A stretch of DNA of 64,000 nucleotides, taken from Neurospora tetrasperma FGSC 2508. Taxonomy: Eukaryota > Ascomycota > Sordariomycetes > Sordariales > Sordariaceae. A program made the translations under genes and the position numbers. The notes below the pieces were generated by a model that worked only from the letters and a program-made list of their open reading frames with translations, was not told the origin of the DNA and did no database searches. The DNA lies in assembly GCF_000213175.1 (NCBI RefSeq), contig NW_009799104.1, positions 2,552,744-2,616,743 on the forward strand, in the 5' to 3' direction. This document shows, in pieces, positions 35,543 to 47,700 of this stretch; position 1 is the stretch's first letter, and each line of letters starts with the position of its first letter.

Positions 35543-37821
35543 GCTGATTGAGATGAGATTCTACTGATCCAAACCTCCAGACCCTTTGAGCCCGGAGTAT
35601 ATCGAAGATCAGCGTAGTCCATGTCTGCAAGTCCCTTGTGGAATAATTCCAACCTGTGCGCGGTACAAGTGAATACTCGATTGTGGTCGGGCTTCTGTTT
35701 TTAGGTAAGCTGATACACGGTGATGCTGATATTTCTTGAAAGATAATCCGATTTGAGTGAAGAGATGGGCGAAGCAACTTGACTTCGCAGGCAGTGGTGG
35801 TATGAGAGAGGATTAGAAAATTACGACCCACAAAGCTAGGTGAAGCTTGCCTAAGGGATTCAAATATGTGTAGAAAATGGGCTGAATCCTCCTTTCTACC
35901 AGCTTACAGATAACAGCCATGGCTTTCATGCGGCCTGTTTGAAGTGAAGCGGGACTATCAATTACCACGCACTCACCGTTGAATCAACAATACGAGCGGG
36001 TGCTGACCTGGACATGCATTGCACTGCCATAATCCATCCTTTAACCTAGTCCTACGGAGCCTGAGGCGTCGGCGTTCTACAAGACCTGGTTAACCCAATT
36101 TGAGAAGGCTGCCCTTGTCTTCCCAACTTACACCCAGATACGACCTAGAGGAACATGACTGAGAGTGCCCGTACCGAACTCAGCTACTTCAAATCACGGA
36201 TCATTTTGTCCTAACGATACTCTTGCTTCATTGCGTAGGCTGTTAGCAGCCTTTTCCCGTAAGTGGCGGTGGATAATATGGTCGACAAGGCTCTCTGAAT
36301 GGTTATCGGAGTGTGTGGTCACTAGGTAGGCCAAGGAGATGTGCCCACACTGCTGCCAAAGCGAAAGGGAAAACAGAGTCTGGCGCGTTCAGATGAAAGA
36401 TATGAGGAGGTTTAGACAAAAGCCCTGTCCGTTGCAGCCATTCGTTGCAGCCATATATGTCCAGTATCACGAAGTCAAAGACTGGCTCCTCATGTATTGT
36501 ACACTTAACGGTAACTCCCATCTGTGACCTGACAATCGATAGTCGTTTAGCAGTACATTGTCCATGTTCTCGTACCATTCGGAAAGCAGAGCGACGTCAG
36601 AGATGCAAATCACCGAGACCATCACCAATAGGGCAGTTCCTATTCGCAGCAATATGGCGAAGCAAGTGTGCTTACTACCATACTTAGTAGCTGTCGCCGA
36701 TTACCACATACAGTAGGTACACAACAAGAGGAAAGATATCTTCACCATTATATAGTAAGCAGGTACCCTTCAGATCTGTACTTTCCGTTTGGCAGCGGCT
36801 GAGCCTCCACATGACAATCCGCCCACTTGTGGCATTCCTTTTTCGACAGCAAGTGTCCTTCCTGCACGACATTAAGGTAGAAAAGTCGAATATCAACGGG
36901 TGTCGATTGTGGGTGCCATGCCAGCCATCAGTGCAGTTAACATAACAAGGCTGTAATATCAGGGCGCCATCCATTTCATTCACTCAATGAGGGATATTCA
37001 AAGTGCAGGAATGGTGCGGCTTGACGCAAGCGTCGGCATGTCCGAGTAACACATATTGCACGACATAGGTAAAGAGATAGTGCCAGTCCAGTGCCCAAAT
37101 GACTAGGTTGGCTTTGTTCTCCAGATATGGAACGGTTGCCTCTTGTCTTATTGAGATTTGTCTAGACTGATAACTGGCTAGTCCGTCGTAGAGTAACTCG
37201 AGTCTCTGCCCCATTATCATTCACGGGGCGGTTGCATGATCATCTTTGGAGGTTTTGATGGCCAAAAAAACAACCTTTACCCTAAACCAGGTACACTCTT
37301 ACGCTCCGGGGCTGTATCCCCCCTTTCAAAGCTTCTACACCTTTGTAGCTCGGCAGTTGAGGCAATGTGCTACCTCTTATTTCTTTGCAGACAGAAGTGC
37401 TTGGAAAGATCTAGTTCCCAGCAAATCCCGAGCTCAAAGTCTCCCAAACGACAGGTAGACAGCGAACCGATGAGCCTTGATTCACACAAGAAAGAATTAC
37501 AAGCCTGAATCTATCAAGGAGGGTAAGGTGACGCTGACGTGGTAGATGAAAGCTTGTACCGCTGTACTGTGATCACCAAAAGCTAATGACGCTCCACCTC
37601 GGAATACCAAGAAGTCGGTAGGCTTCACCGAAGATGGGTTACAAGCTTACAATTCGCGCCAAAGCCTGCCATAACCTATCATATCCCTATTCCCAAGCTC
37701 AAGGAAAAGCGAGCACCCCGGTTGTGCGCAAATGCTCTTACCACGGTTATAGCACTGACGATGGCAAACCTAAGCGATGAGCACGCCAGCTTTATCCCGG
37801 GCCACGCGTAGCAAGATCTCC
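35543..37821. other. Intergenic region with possible decayed coding pieces
   Basis: About 2.3 kb upstream of the C2H2 gene. The stretch 36.3-37.2 kb on the minus strand has several frames with protein-like composition (listed separately). The remainder shows nothing recognisable; the last part is the 3' flank of the Not3/5 gene. Confidence 0.4.
36303..37220 (-). pseudogene. Possible unrecognised or decayed multi-exon gene
   Basis: Successive minus-strand frames look protein-like but do not join cleanly. The first starts at 37220 with MIMGQRLELLYDGLASYQ and contains the hydrophobic LVIWALDWHYLFTYVVQYVL. A stop-flanked piece around 36925-36750 reads WLAWHPQSTPVDIRLFYLNV and continues with GHLLSKKECHKWADCHVE. 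Further hydrophobic pieces follow at 36652-36467 and 36578-36303. Frames change between pieces and no clear GT-AG chain restores one protein. This may be a membrane-protein gene relic or chance. No family assigned. Confidence 0.2.
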
Positions 37822-39935
37822 TCATACTTCGTCCTCAAGGAACTTGTAGGTAAATTTGAAGTCGGCCTTCCTGCGATTCATCCTGGATGTGGGTGTTAAC
37901 CATGGGGTCAGGGGCGCTTCATTATGGGGCTATGCCATACCATGTGCTCTCGTAGTCAAAGAAACGATAGGTTCCTTGTTCGAATTCCTCCGTGATCGAT
38001 TTTGGTTCTTCGTGTCGCTGGAACCACGTCTGGTACTGTTTGTGAAACCTCCAACTTTGGTCTTTCAGTGCCTTGGCGGCGAGGTACTGCTGGTAGGTTC
38101 CCTGTTTGTAGTAAAAAACGTAAAAGAGGGTGTCCGGATCAATCCGCTGGTAGAGACGGGGGTCTTCGAATATGGCCAGGGGCTCCTGCGGGAACTGGTT
38201 GTGCGTGTGGTACCTAACATCGGGGTAGTAGGGTCGTGGTAGCTCAGTGTCGAGAGCACTCGGCTTGTTCGCTACCGCCGCCGCATGCATCCTCTGCGTG
38301 GCAAGTGCATCCACAGATGCTGGGCACTTCTTGGTAACCTCATATGACTCGACCAGGTCCTGCAAGGACGCTGGTAGATGGTAAATCGACTCCTCTTCTT
38401 CCACTTCTTCGATGGGCTTGATACCATTGCTTGCACCGTTTGTTTGGGGCACTATACACATGTTAGTACCCGAGCTCCGACATGGATGCGGACTATTCCG
38501 ACCTTTGGGCTGGGTCTTCACGGCTTCTGGTTCCGGTGTTGCTTTGGAAGTCGTTGCTGTGGCAGCTGGGACTGGTGCCGATACCTTGTCACGAGAAGAC
38601 ACGTTCTTGGCCGGTTCAGTCTTGCTCGGTACCGGAGTATTTGTAACCGACCCGCCAACAGCCGGGGGTACCACATTTACTATCCTCTCCTGGGCAACAG
38701 GCTGCACCGTTGCAACGCTAGGGGAGTTTGCTGCGCTGGTCTTGACGTGTTGTGATGCCGGTAGCGATGAGTTGGTTGTTGGCGGCGGGGGCAGGGGCGC
38801 GATTCCCACACCACTCTTATCGCTGGCGGCTGCCGCGGCTGCTGCACTGGCATATTTTAGGCCCTCGGCCGGCCTCGTGGGCAGTGATGCCGGTTTCATG
38901 GACACATTGCTCGCCGGTGTATTGCTAATGCTTGGCATTGTATTGTTGTGGACCGTCGCCAACGTCGGTAGTGGCGACTTCAACTGCGCAGAAGAGCGTC
39001 GTATCGATGATGCTGCAACTGTATCAGCCGGGGTACGTTGTTTCGCCGCCGGTACGCTCGCCGGCTTGGGCTCGGGCTCGGGCTCGTCCTGGATCGACTG
39101 GGCATCCTGTGAGGATCCCTTGTCGTTGTCGACATTCATTCCGTAGGCATCCTCTTCTTCTTCCAGGTTCAGGTCATCGTAAATACCCTCGTCGTCCATG
39201 AAATCCTCATTCATGCCATCGGTAACGTAGTATCTGATGCTTTCTTCCAGCTCGTTCACTTGCTCGGTCTCGACGCCGCCGTTCTCCAAAGATCGCCGAA
39301 TTAGCTCCAGCTTCCCCTGATGCCATTTGTGTCGTTCAATGATGCGCTCGATTTCGCTTATCCGGTCGGCCTTGGCGCCATGTCCCTTGCCCCTCTTCAT
39401 GGTGGCTTGTATTGACTCACTCTCGGCCTCGAGAGTTTCAATCTGCTGTTCGAGCTCGTCGACCATTTGGCTGAGGAATTCGCCTGCTTCCAACTTGGCT
39501 TGCTCTTTGGGGTCTAGCTTCGCCGCAGCCGACAGGCCTTCCTTGGAATACGCTTTGGTCTTCATGGCCTTTTCTACGGCCTTAAACTTTTCCATTTGCT
39601 AGAAATACCGGTGAGCTTTGGGGTGTTCACGGCGCCACACGGAGGAAAGTCCATGCTCAGCAACCAGCAGGGATACGAACCGTCTCTATCAGGCGCCTAT
39701 GCTCAAGTAAAGGAGCCTTGTCCTTGATGTCGTTGCTTGCGGCCCATGTCTTGATCTGGTCTCGAAGCCTTTGCAGCTTCTTGATTTCTCGTTTCAGATT
39801 GTCCTCAAGCTTGTCCTTTTGCGCGGGGTTGTTGGATTGCTCAATCTTTTCGTAGATGGCCTCGAACTCCTGCACGCCTTCTGCCACCTTCTTAAAACAC
39901 TTGTCAACTTCTTGCGCGAGCTTTCGGGCCGCCAT
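37822..39935 (-). CDS. NOT3: CCR4-NOT complex subunit Not3/Not5 (4 exons)
   Basis: Scaffold subunit of the CCR4-NOT deadenylase complex, acting in mRNA decay and codon-optimality sensing. Exons are 39935-39681, 39598-38503, 38451-37941 and 37882-37822, giving about 640 aa in phase. The N-terminal Not3 coiled-coil domain (about 1-230) opens [20 protein letters not shown] and crosses the first intron at RRLIET|QMEKFK. A Ser/Pro/Ala-rich linker follows. The C-terminal NOT box contains [19 protein letters not shown] and FDPDTLFY-like [20 protein letters not shown]. The final micro-exon supplies [18 protein letters not shown], the expected end; ignoring its intron would end the protein at WYGIAP. 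The 51-nt second intron (38502-38452) is stop-free and a multiple of three, with a weak GTCGGA donor but a perfect TACTAAC branch site. Confidence 0.93.
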
Positions 39936-41138
39936 CGTGTCAGACTGTTTCTCGCAGACTCAAATACAGGATGAGATGTCGGAGTGGGCGGTGGGTGCGG
40001 GGTGGGCGCCGGTGGTGCAATGTGTTGGTGTGATGATTTCGGGATGTTTAGGCCCCACGCGACTAGAAGCTACGGGGCTACTGTGACAGTAGCGCTAGGC
40101 GACGTTCTCAGGGCGTTGAGCCGTCGCCGGAAGGGGAGACGACGTGAGGCGAGCTGATTTTCGGAAGCTTCCTCGGTTAGCTGGCGGGACCAAGCGAGAT
40201 CGACTTGAATGGGACTTGGACTTGTGTGCCACTGGATGGTGAATCAATGAATATTATGTAGAGGTATGTTGTTTGGGCAATGCGCCGAGGCTACCAGCTG
40301 TCGCGAGGCCAACCGGACAGAGGGCGTCACGGGCAACGGGCAACGGCAACGGCAACAGGCAACGGGTGGACTGAATCACCTCTGATTAAGGAGTAACGGT
40401 AGTAGTAGTAGTAGGAGTAGTAGTAGTAGTAGGAGGAGGAGGAGGAGGAGGAGGAGGAGGAGAAGTAGTAGTACGGATGTTGATGTCAATGTGGTGGCGG
40501 TGGTGCTCGATGGCGATCCCCAGTTTGGTGATTGCCTGGCGTGGTCGGCGTCGTTGTCGTCGATAAATGATCCGAGACGGATTTGTGGTTTGGGAGAGAA
40601 TCAGGACCGGAGGTTTGCCCTGGTTTTGCAGATTCGGCGAAGAGAGATGATAGGTAGAGAGAGGTATGGCGATCCTGCCGAGGCTGTTACTGACCTTGAG
40701 TATTACTGTCCACTGTAGGTCTGCCTGCCCTGTCCGTAGGTGGTGCGGGTGTACTACGATACAGAACTGCTTGGGGGGTCCTTCCTTGGGCCTCTCTTCC
40801 TGTTCTGGCTGTAAAAATGGAAGGTAGCACACCTACCACTGCCAGAATTGTAATACAACGTAGAGGTATGGAAGGTGCCCGGCGGGGGCAAGGGTACTTC
40901 TACCCCCTGGAGGTAGACACCCAGCGGGCAGGCAGGCGCTGTAGTGACCTGGTATTGAGGCACTCTGCAGCAGCGCTGGTTCTTCAAGGCCATTTTTGTG
41001 GAGATGGGACGGGAGCGCTGTTCGCCGTGATGGAGGCATTGAAAGACCGAGTCTTCACCTCATGGGTCTTTGCATATTTATCGATCAAAAAATTCACCAG
41101 CTAACCGTTCCATTCACATCGGAACAGAAAAACGGAAA
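39936..41138. promoter_or_regulatory. Divergent promoter region NOT3 / DTD1
   Basis: About 1.2 kb between head-to-head genes. It holds short CAACGG repeats near 40335-40370 and the TAG/AGG triplet repeat (separate entry). Frames crossing the repeat are Pro/Thr runs and not genes. No specific regulatory site was identified. Confidence 0.5.
40399..40473. repeat. (TAG)n/(AGG)n triplet repeat
   Basis: About 75 bases of TAG/GTA triplets grading into a pure AGG tract, then back to AAGTAGTAG. It lies in the promoter region between NOT3 and DTD1 and is non-coding. Confidence 0.95.
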
Positions 41139-41982
41139 ATGAAGGGTCCGTATAGCCAAATTCCCGCCTCTCAAGTTGTTCATTGCGTGCATAGATGACT
41201 AACGTAGCACATGCAGCAATTCTCCAGCGCGTGCTCTCAGCCTCTGTCACGGTCGACAACCAATTGGTTTCCTCTATTGGCCAAGGCATTCTCGTTTTGG
41301 CGGCTGTTGCTCCCGGCGACACGGTAAAGGAGGCTGAGGCTTTGGCATCCAAAGTAATCAAGTTGAAACTGTGGGATGATGAATCAGGAGGCCGGGTACG
41401 ACACTTGCTCACACAATACGCATGGACTGAGGGAACTATTTCTAACGGCCGGCAAACCACAGTGGAAGAAGAGTGTCCAAGACATCGGCGGCGAGGTATT
41501 GTGTGGTGGGTGATATCTTGCCGGGTTGGCTAAACTCTCACTGCAAGACTAATATGATGTAGTCTCTCAGTTCACCTTGCTTGCTTCCACCAAGAAGGGC
41601 AGCAAGCCCGACTTCCACGGAGCCCTAGGCCCCGATGAGGCCAAGACCTTGTATGACCTGTTTTACAAGAAGGTTCAGGAAGGCTATAAAGCAGGAAAGG
41701 TTAAGAATGGTGTTTTCCAGGCTATGATGCAGGTTGCCTTGGTTAATGATGGACCGGTGAGCACTCCAACACTGCACTAGTATGCCAAGGGCCTTATTAA
41801 CATGACAGTAGGTTACCCTCGAGGTATCGGCCACGCCGGCAGCGCAGCAGCAGCAGCAGCAGAAGAAGAAGAAGGAAGACCGAAAGCTTAACCAGAAGCA
41901 GCAAAAGCAGCCACAACAAGGGGCCGTGGAAAACGACCAAGCGACGGCAGACAAGGTGCCTGGCATGACTAATCAAGTCTAG
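41139..41982 (+). CDS. DTD1: D-aminoacyl-tRNA deacylase (5 exons)
   Basis: Hydrolyses D-aminoacyl-tRNA and protects translation from D-amino acids. Exons are 41139-41145, 41217-41395, 41463-41505, 41563-41756 and 41812-41982. Phases agree and total about 197 aa. The first exon is only 7 nt (ATG AAG G); joined to exon 2 it yields MKAILQRVLSASVTVD, the canonical start. Motifs present: GGRWKKSVQDIGGEVLCVSQFTL (catalytic SQF/T loop) and the NDGPVTLEV end corresponding to the Gly-cisPro/NxGPVT element. An ATG at 41195 lies inside the first intron and would give a non-canonical leader. Unusual: a C-terminal tail of about 50 residues, with runs of Gln then Lys, extends beyond the catalytic fold. Confidence 0.92.
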
Positions 41983-42878
41983 GTAATGGAGTGGTTGAGG
42001 ATTGCGAGATGGACCTAAGAAGGGGTCGATGTAATTGCCAAATGTAGAGCCGGGAAGATGATCTGCTAGACGTAAGTAGAGTTTAGAGGTTGATAGTTGG
42101 GTTCTAAAAGTGTGCTCGGACCAGTGTACTTGCCGCATATCGCTGTTCTTCTTCGATGCCACAGCCCACAAGAGATGTAGAGGTACCCTTCCCGCTCTAA
42201 TCTCTACACTGCGGCATCTGCCTTTACACTACATAGTGTCGGGTATGGACCCCTACGGGTTGCATCTTGAAAATACTACTGGTGGAGCCTCGGCTGCTTT
42301 AGCCGCTGCCGCTGCAAGTAAAGTACCTGCTCCGTACTTGTATGCCTTAGCGAGTGGAATTAGGTACCTTTGGGTACAAAGCGGATATCAGACGAGAAGA
42401 GGGAAATGGGACGGGAGCTAAAGCACATCGTTGCCCCACCATTCTCGAATGTTCACGAAACCAATTCACCCCGCCCTGCACCCAGCCTGTTGAACCCTGG
42501 GACGAAATCATCACCGATAGCGACTCCCATACTTATTTCAACCAGTCTACCAGACGCCCTTTGTGCAGTCTTGTTCGCAACGTGCAGTTGTGCTACATAT
42601 TGTCCGCCTACAAACCCAGTTCCTTCGTCATAGTCAGAATAGTAGCTGGTTTGGACAGGTAAGTAAGCTTCTATTTGCGCTCGCTCTGTGGACATCACGA
42701 CTTCCAAACTGTTTGCCATCTTCCTCCCTCCCTGTTTACGATTTGTGCCATGAACAAACAATTTGCTTCCACCGTAGTTGTCTGAGCTATATATGCTAAC
42801 CGAGCTCGTTTAGTTTACGTACAACTTAGACTCGTACCAAGATCTCTTGAAATCCTGATTCCTAGATTCAAGCCAACC
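41983..42878. other. Intergenic region upstream of cyclophilin-40
   Basis: About 0.9 kb with no supported gene. AGGTACCT is at 42362. A strong donor-like GACAG|GTAAGT at about 42660 could begin a 5' UTR intron of the cyclophilin gene, but its acceptor is not certain. Confidence 0.45.
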
Positions 42879-44081
42879 ATGTCTTCTACCGACGACGTCA
42901 AGCAGGCTCGCAGCCGCGTCTTTTTCGACATCACCATCGGCGGGAAGGCAGCCGGCCGTATTGTTTTCGAGCTTTATAATGACATTGTCCCTAAGACGGC
43001 CGAGAACTTCCGCGCTTTGTGCACCGGCGAGAAGGGTGTTGGCAAGTTGGGCAAGCCGCTACACTACAAGGGTTCCACGTTCCACCGTGTCATCAAGCAG
43101 TTCATGATCCAGGGTGGTGACTTCACCGCTGGAAACGGCACTGGTGGCGAATCTATCTACGGCGCAAAGTTCGAGGACGAAAATTTCCAGTTGAAGCACG
43201 ACCGTCCATTCCTCCTATCCATGGCCAACGCTGGACCCGGTATGTTGCAATGTCGTTTAACTGACGGCCATCACTTTGCGGTTCCGGTCTTTTACTGACG
43301 CTTATGTCCTGCAGGTACCAACGGCTCTCAGTTCTTCGTCACCACCGTTCCTACCCCACATCTCGATGGCAAACACGTCGTCTTTGGCGAGGTACTGAGC
43401 GGCAAGTCAGTCGTCAGACAAATTGAGAACCTGAAGACCCAGGGCGACAAGCCGACCAAGGACGCCGTCATTGCCGACTGCGGCGAGCTTAGTGGCGACG
43501 CTGCTGTGAGCGCTGACACAAAGACTGCCGACGCCTACGGCGACGAATACGAGGACTTCCCCGAGGACGAAGCCACTGACGGCCAGCCTCTCTCTGCCTC
43601 CAAGATCCTCAAGATTGCGACAGACTGCAAGGACTTTGGTAACATGGCTTTCAAGGCCGGCGACCTCCCTATGGCCCTCGACAAATACCAGAAGGGTCTG
43701 CGCTATCTGAACGAGGATCCCGAGCTTGACAATGAGCCGGCTGACACAAAGCAAAAGCTGGACGCCCTGCGCGTCTCGCTGAACAGCAACGCGGCTCTCA
43801 TGAACATGAAGCTGAGCGCTTGGGACGAGTGCATTCGCAGCGCTGACAGCGCACTTGCTGTTGCCACTATCTCAGACAAGGACAGGGCCAAGGCTCTATA
43901 CCGTAGGGGTTACGCCCAGGTGCGCATCAAGGACGAGGACAGCGCCCTGACGAGTCTGGAGGAGGCCAAGAAGCTAGCGCCTGAAGATGGCGCCATTGTT
44001 AACGAGCTGGCCGCTGTCAAGAAGGCTGCCGCGGCTAGAATGGCGAAGGAAAAGGCTGCCTACAAAAAGTTCTTCTCCTAA
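42879..44081 (+). CDS. CPR6: Cyclophilin-40 peptidyl-prolyl isomerase with TPR domain (2 exons)
   Basis: Hsp90 co-chaperone: a cyclophilin-type PPIase fused to tetratricopeptide repeats (yeast Cpr6/Cpr7, animal Cyp40). Exon 1 42879-43239 and exon 2 43315-44081 join at G|GT, giving 375 aa. The cyclophilin domain (about 13-175) shows [30 protein letters not shown], the active-site Arg in FHRV, and [18 protein letters not shown]. An acidic linker of about 40 residues follows. The TPR region (about 215-360) contains [40 protein letters not shown] and [20 protein letters not shown], with Asn/Lys/Arg residues that bind the Hsp90 MEEVD tail. The end is KKFFS. Confidence 0.96.
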
Positions 44082-44775
44082 TTAAGTTGAGGCAATGGCG
44101 ACTTGAAATTATTTTGAACGTTTGTGTGTGGTTGAAGTGCTCCTCGGATTAGAGGGTATCTACAAAAGGAGTTATCGGCATTGAGCGGGTTGGCATCAAG
44201 GTCCAATTACATACAACACCTAATGATATCCACATTGGCGTTTGGGGAGTTCAAGCTGTGTCAAGGCTGGAACATGGACTCTTAAAGGCAGTGTGTTTCG
44301 ACCAGTCACCAGAGTCTTCATAGCCTCACGGAATAGAATGTGTTTTTAGGCCACTTCACCGCTTTTGTAGGCACAGCAGTTTTCCTCCGTGACGCATCCC
44401 CAGCAACAACAGACAACCTCGACCCCTCCGATTCAGATCTGGAGGCATAGGTACGTATTCGGCGGTTGGTGCTGCCGGATAGTCCGCCATGTCAATAGCC
44501 AGCATGCCCTCAAAGAATGGGCCATGATCATCATGATCGTTGCTAAAGACAGTGATCAAACAGCTAAACTAGAATTATTTGGGGAAGAATAGAGAAAAGA
44601 ATGAGCGCTCAGTCTGATACCCTGTCTGAAGACTCGCATTCCATATCGTAGGCATAATCGTCAATGTACGTCCCTTTGTACGGGAGCCGTTGCCCCCATT
44701 CTCAGACCCGGGTTTCCAAAGCCTTCCAAAGCAAGCATGTGCCAACAACCATTGGTGCTTCGAAATCAAGTCATT
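44082..44775. other. Convergent 3' intergenic region
   Basis: Between CPR6 (+) and the RasGAP gene (-). No gene is seen. Confidence 0.5.
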
Positions 44776-47700
44776 TCAAATTCCCTTCTCGTGCCAGTGT
44801 TGGTGAGCCGTGTGATGGCGATCCCCTTGGGATTTACCTGAAGACGCCCTGGCGTCTTTGCCTGGATGCTTTTCTTTACTGTCTTTCTCTCGTTCCGCGC
44901 CTCGGTCCCGCTCTCGGCCATTCTCTTTACCTGCAGCAGTGGCAGATGCCGATGCAACTGCCGACGTACTGCCTGCTTCAGGCACCATTGTCCCCGTGAT
45001 GAACCCGTGACCAGGACTACCTCCGTTGCCAAACTCGGGTGAAGCCGTTCTTGTCTTGCGAATAAATCCAGTAAGGAATTTTCGTGGTGCCTGCATTCCA
45101 TTGCGCAGCCCCTTCACACTTCCGCCCGACATGGACGACAGCTGCTCGCTACTCTTAGAACCTTGCCGTATAGCGCTCGAGGCGTTCCTTATGTCCCTGC
45201 TGCTAATACTGCTGCTGCTGCTGCTGCCACCTCCTATAACAGGCCCATCCATCTCACTACCTGAGGAGCCGGGCGCTATGCTCCCACCGTCTATCCAAAA
45301 GATCCCAGTAGCGTTGCCGTGCGCAGACAAACCGAGGACATCGCCATAACTCAAGTTGTCCAGTGCATCAGAGAGACGAAGCCGCTCATCCGGTGGCCTG
45401 CTGGTAGTTTCACCAGCGCTTCGGCGAGTCTCCATCTGCGCGAAGCAATGCATTGCGCGTTGGTGGAGCGTAGTGCATAGACGATGGAAATGAAGTAGGT
45501 CGCCTTCGCAGTTGGAAGAGTCCCAGTCTGACTCGGGATGGACTTTAGCCCACAGTTTGGCTAAAGCCGCAAAGTTACGCGCATGATCGACCAGGTATGG
45601 GAGCGAAGGGAAACCCTCGCGAGCGAGGGGTGATAAGCGGCCCAGAATCGTTAGGGGGGTCGAGTAGGGAGCAGGCACGCTGGTGCTGGTACTTTCGGCC
45701 GGAATGGCGCACACGGCGTCAGCAAAATCCTTGAATGGCTGGCGCTGTTTTTGGAGAAACTCGGTCATTGGCTCCATCCATGTCTCCTTCTTGCTGGAGA
45801 TGTTGAGGTTGGCTAGAGCCTGGATGGTCTTGGCGATGAGAGTCAGGGTGCGTTGTGCACGCGGTTTGGGGTGGTCGCGCAAGAGGCCGAAAAGTTTTGG
45901 GTTAAGGATAGCTGGGCAGAGGAAGCGGAGGAAGAGAAATCCGGACACCGAAGTATAAACTGCAGTAGCAGTGCGGTGAAAGTGGCCATAGCGATCCTCT
46001 GCAACAGCCCGTATATATTTCAGTACGTGACGGATCTCCGACGGCAAACGATGCGCGGACGATGCGATACAGCGCCAGACAGCGCTGGTCAGCTCAATTA
46101 GCTTCGCCCAATGTTGTTGAATATCATCGCCGTTCTGCATCCTACTCGGGTCAACTTCGCAATCAAGGTCGAGCTCGTTGATGTCACGTATCTTTTCTGC
46201 CAGAGTCTCCTCCAGATATTCTTTGCCTAAGCGTCGCATGTAAATTTCAAAGGCCTGCGTCAACAATGAGTTTCCCCTGAACAGCAAGCTCGCCTCGCCC
46301 GGGAGCGTCCTGCTCATGTCCTGAACCGTCTGCCACATTTTGTCCGTGGAAGCGATCGAGTCATTTGACATCAGCCGCTGGTTGAACCGCGATTGCTTGC
46401 TGGCAGTTTGGCTCCCTATCGCGTCAATTTCTTCTTCTACCAAGGTCACCAGCCACTCTGTTGCCTTTCCAGAAACCTGGAATATATTGACGAATATTTC
46501 TGCGAGCTTCCGTAGGTTTCCAGGCATCACGTCAGCTATTTGTGTCGTCAGCCCTGACCCAAAGCGGTGTAGGATCTCCGAGAGAGGCTGATATTCTCTG
46601 GATTGCAACACGACGACCTCTTCATGGTGCACCTTGAGAAGCATTGTTCCAATCGACTGCTGTCGTACGTCATACACCTGGAGCCACTGCTCATGATCTT
46701 TTCCACGCTCCAGAAGATGCAAAGGGATGTCGACAGCACCGCACAACGCCTCGCTCAGCTGGCCTGTTTTGGGCAAGCCAAGAGTAGCCTGAAGCTGGTG
46801 ACTGAAGCTTTCGGGATTGCCCACGATCCGTTTTAGAACCACCGATAGGTAAGGTAAGGAGGGAGGAAGATCCGTAAATTCGCAATCCTCTCGCCAAAAG
46901 GGGTTCTTGGTGTTGAATTTGATTGATGTCCGGCCTCGAACCTCGCCATCCAGTATGACCTCGGCGAAGTAATTACCGACGGCAGGGTCTGGGTCTGCAA
47001 TACTTTTGTTTTGGCGCTCCATCAGGTTTCCCTCTTGAGCAAATGTTCGGCTCCGTAGCCTTGCCTCGGTGACTCTAACCTTGACTGTTTTTTCGACTCT
47101 GAAAACTTCTCCTTTGGGTGCTGAGTTGAGGTTGGTCACCTCGTATACACGTCCTCGGCTTGTTGGATCGAGCCCATATAGATCAGGCACCGCAAAGGCT
47201 CTGAGAAGGGCGAACCAAGCCTCGAAAAGCAGCCTAGACTCCAGCGATATATATACTGGGCGCAAAATTGACAGTTGAGTGGAGGTAGGGGAGTAGATGG
47301 GGAAGATACCTATACAGTAGTTTTCGTTTAGCACTGTCTTGTCCAGTTGCTGTATAGCTGACCTGGACAGCTGAGACAATTCGATCATGGCCAGAAGCGA
47401 GACATCGTGCTCTGTCATGAGTTTGAGTTCGCCGTTGTCTGACAGTATGCAAGAAACACGTTTCCAGGCCATGTGCGGTATTTGCAAGTCTCGCGCAGAG
47501 GGACGTTTGACAATGGCCCGTGGGGAGGTGGCGAGGCCTTTGTCCCATAGCATCACTCTGCCGACCTTGATGACGGTAGCCTCCCGTAGGCCGGAAGAGG
47601 AGGCCCGACGCTGCATCTCGCTCCTCAGCGGTGGCAGAGCAACGCTGCTCCCTGATCTTGTCATGGTGTTCTTGGTGCCGGAAGGCCGCAGCTGCTGCCA

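Noticed and set aside
40386-40832. Pro/Thr-rich minus-strand frame between NOT3 and DTD1
   Set aside because: Generated by the TAG/AGG triplet repeat in a divergent promoter region.
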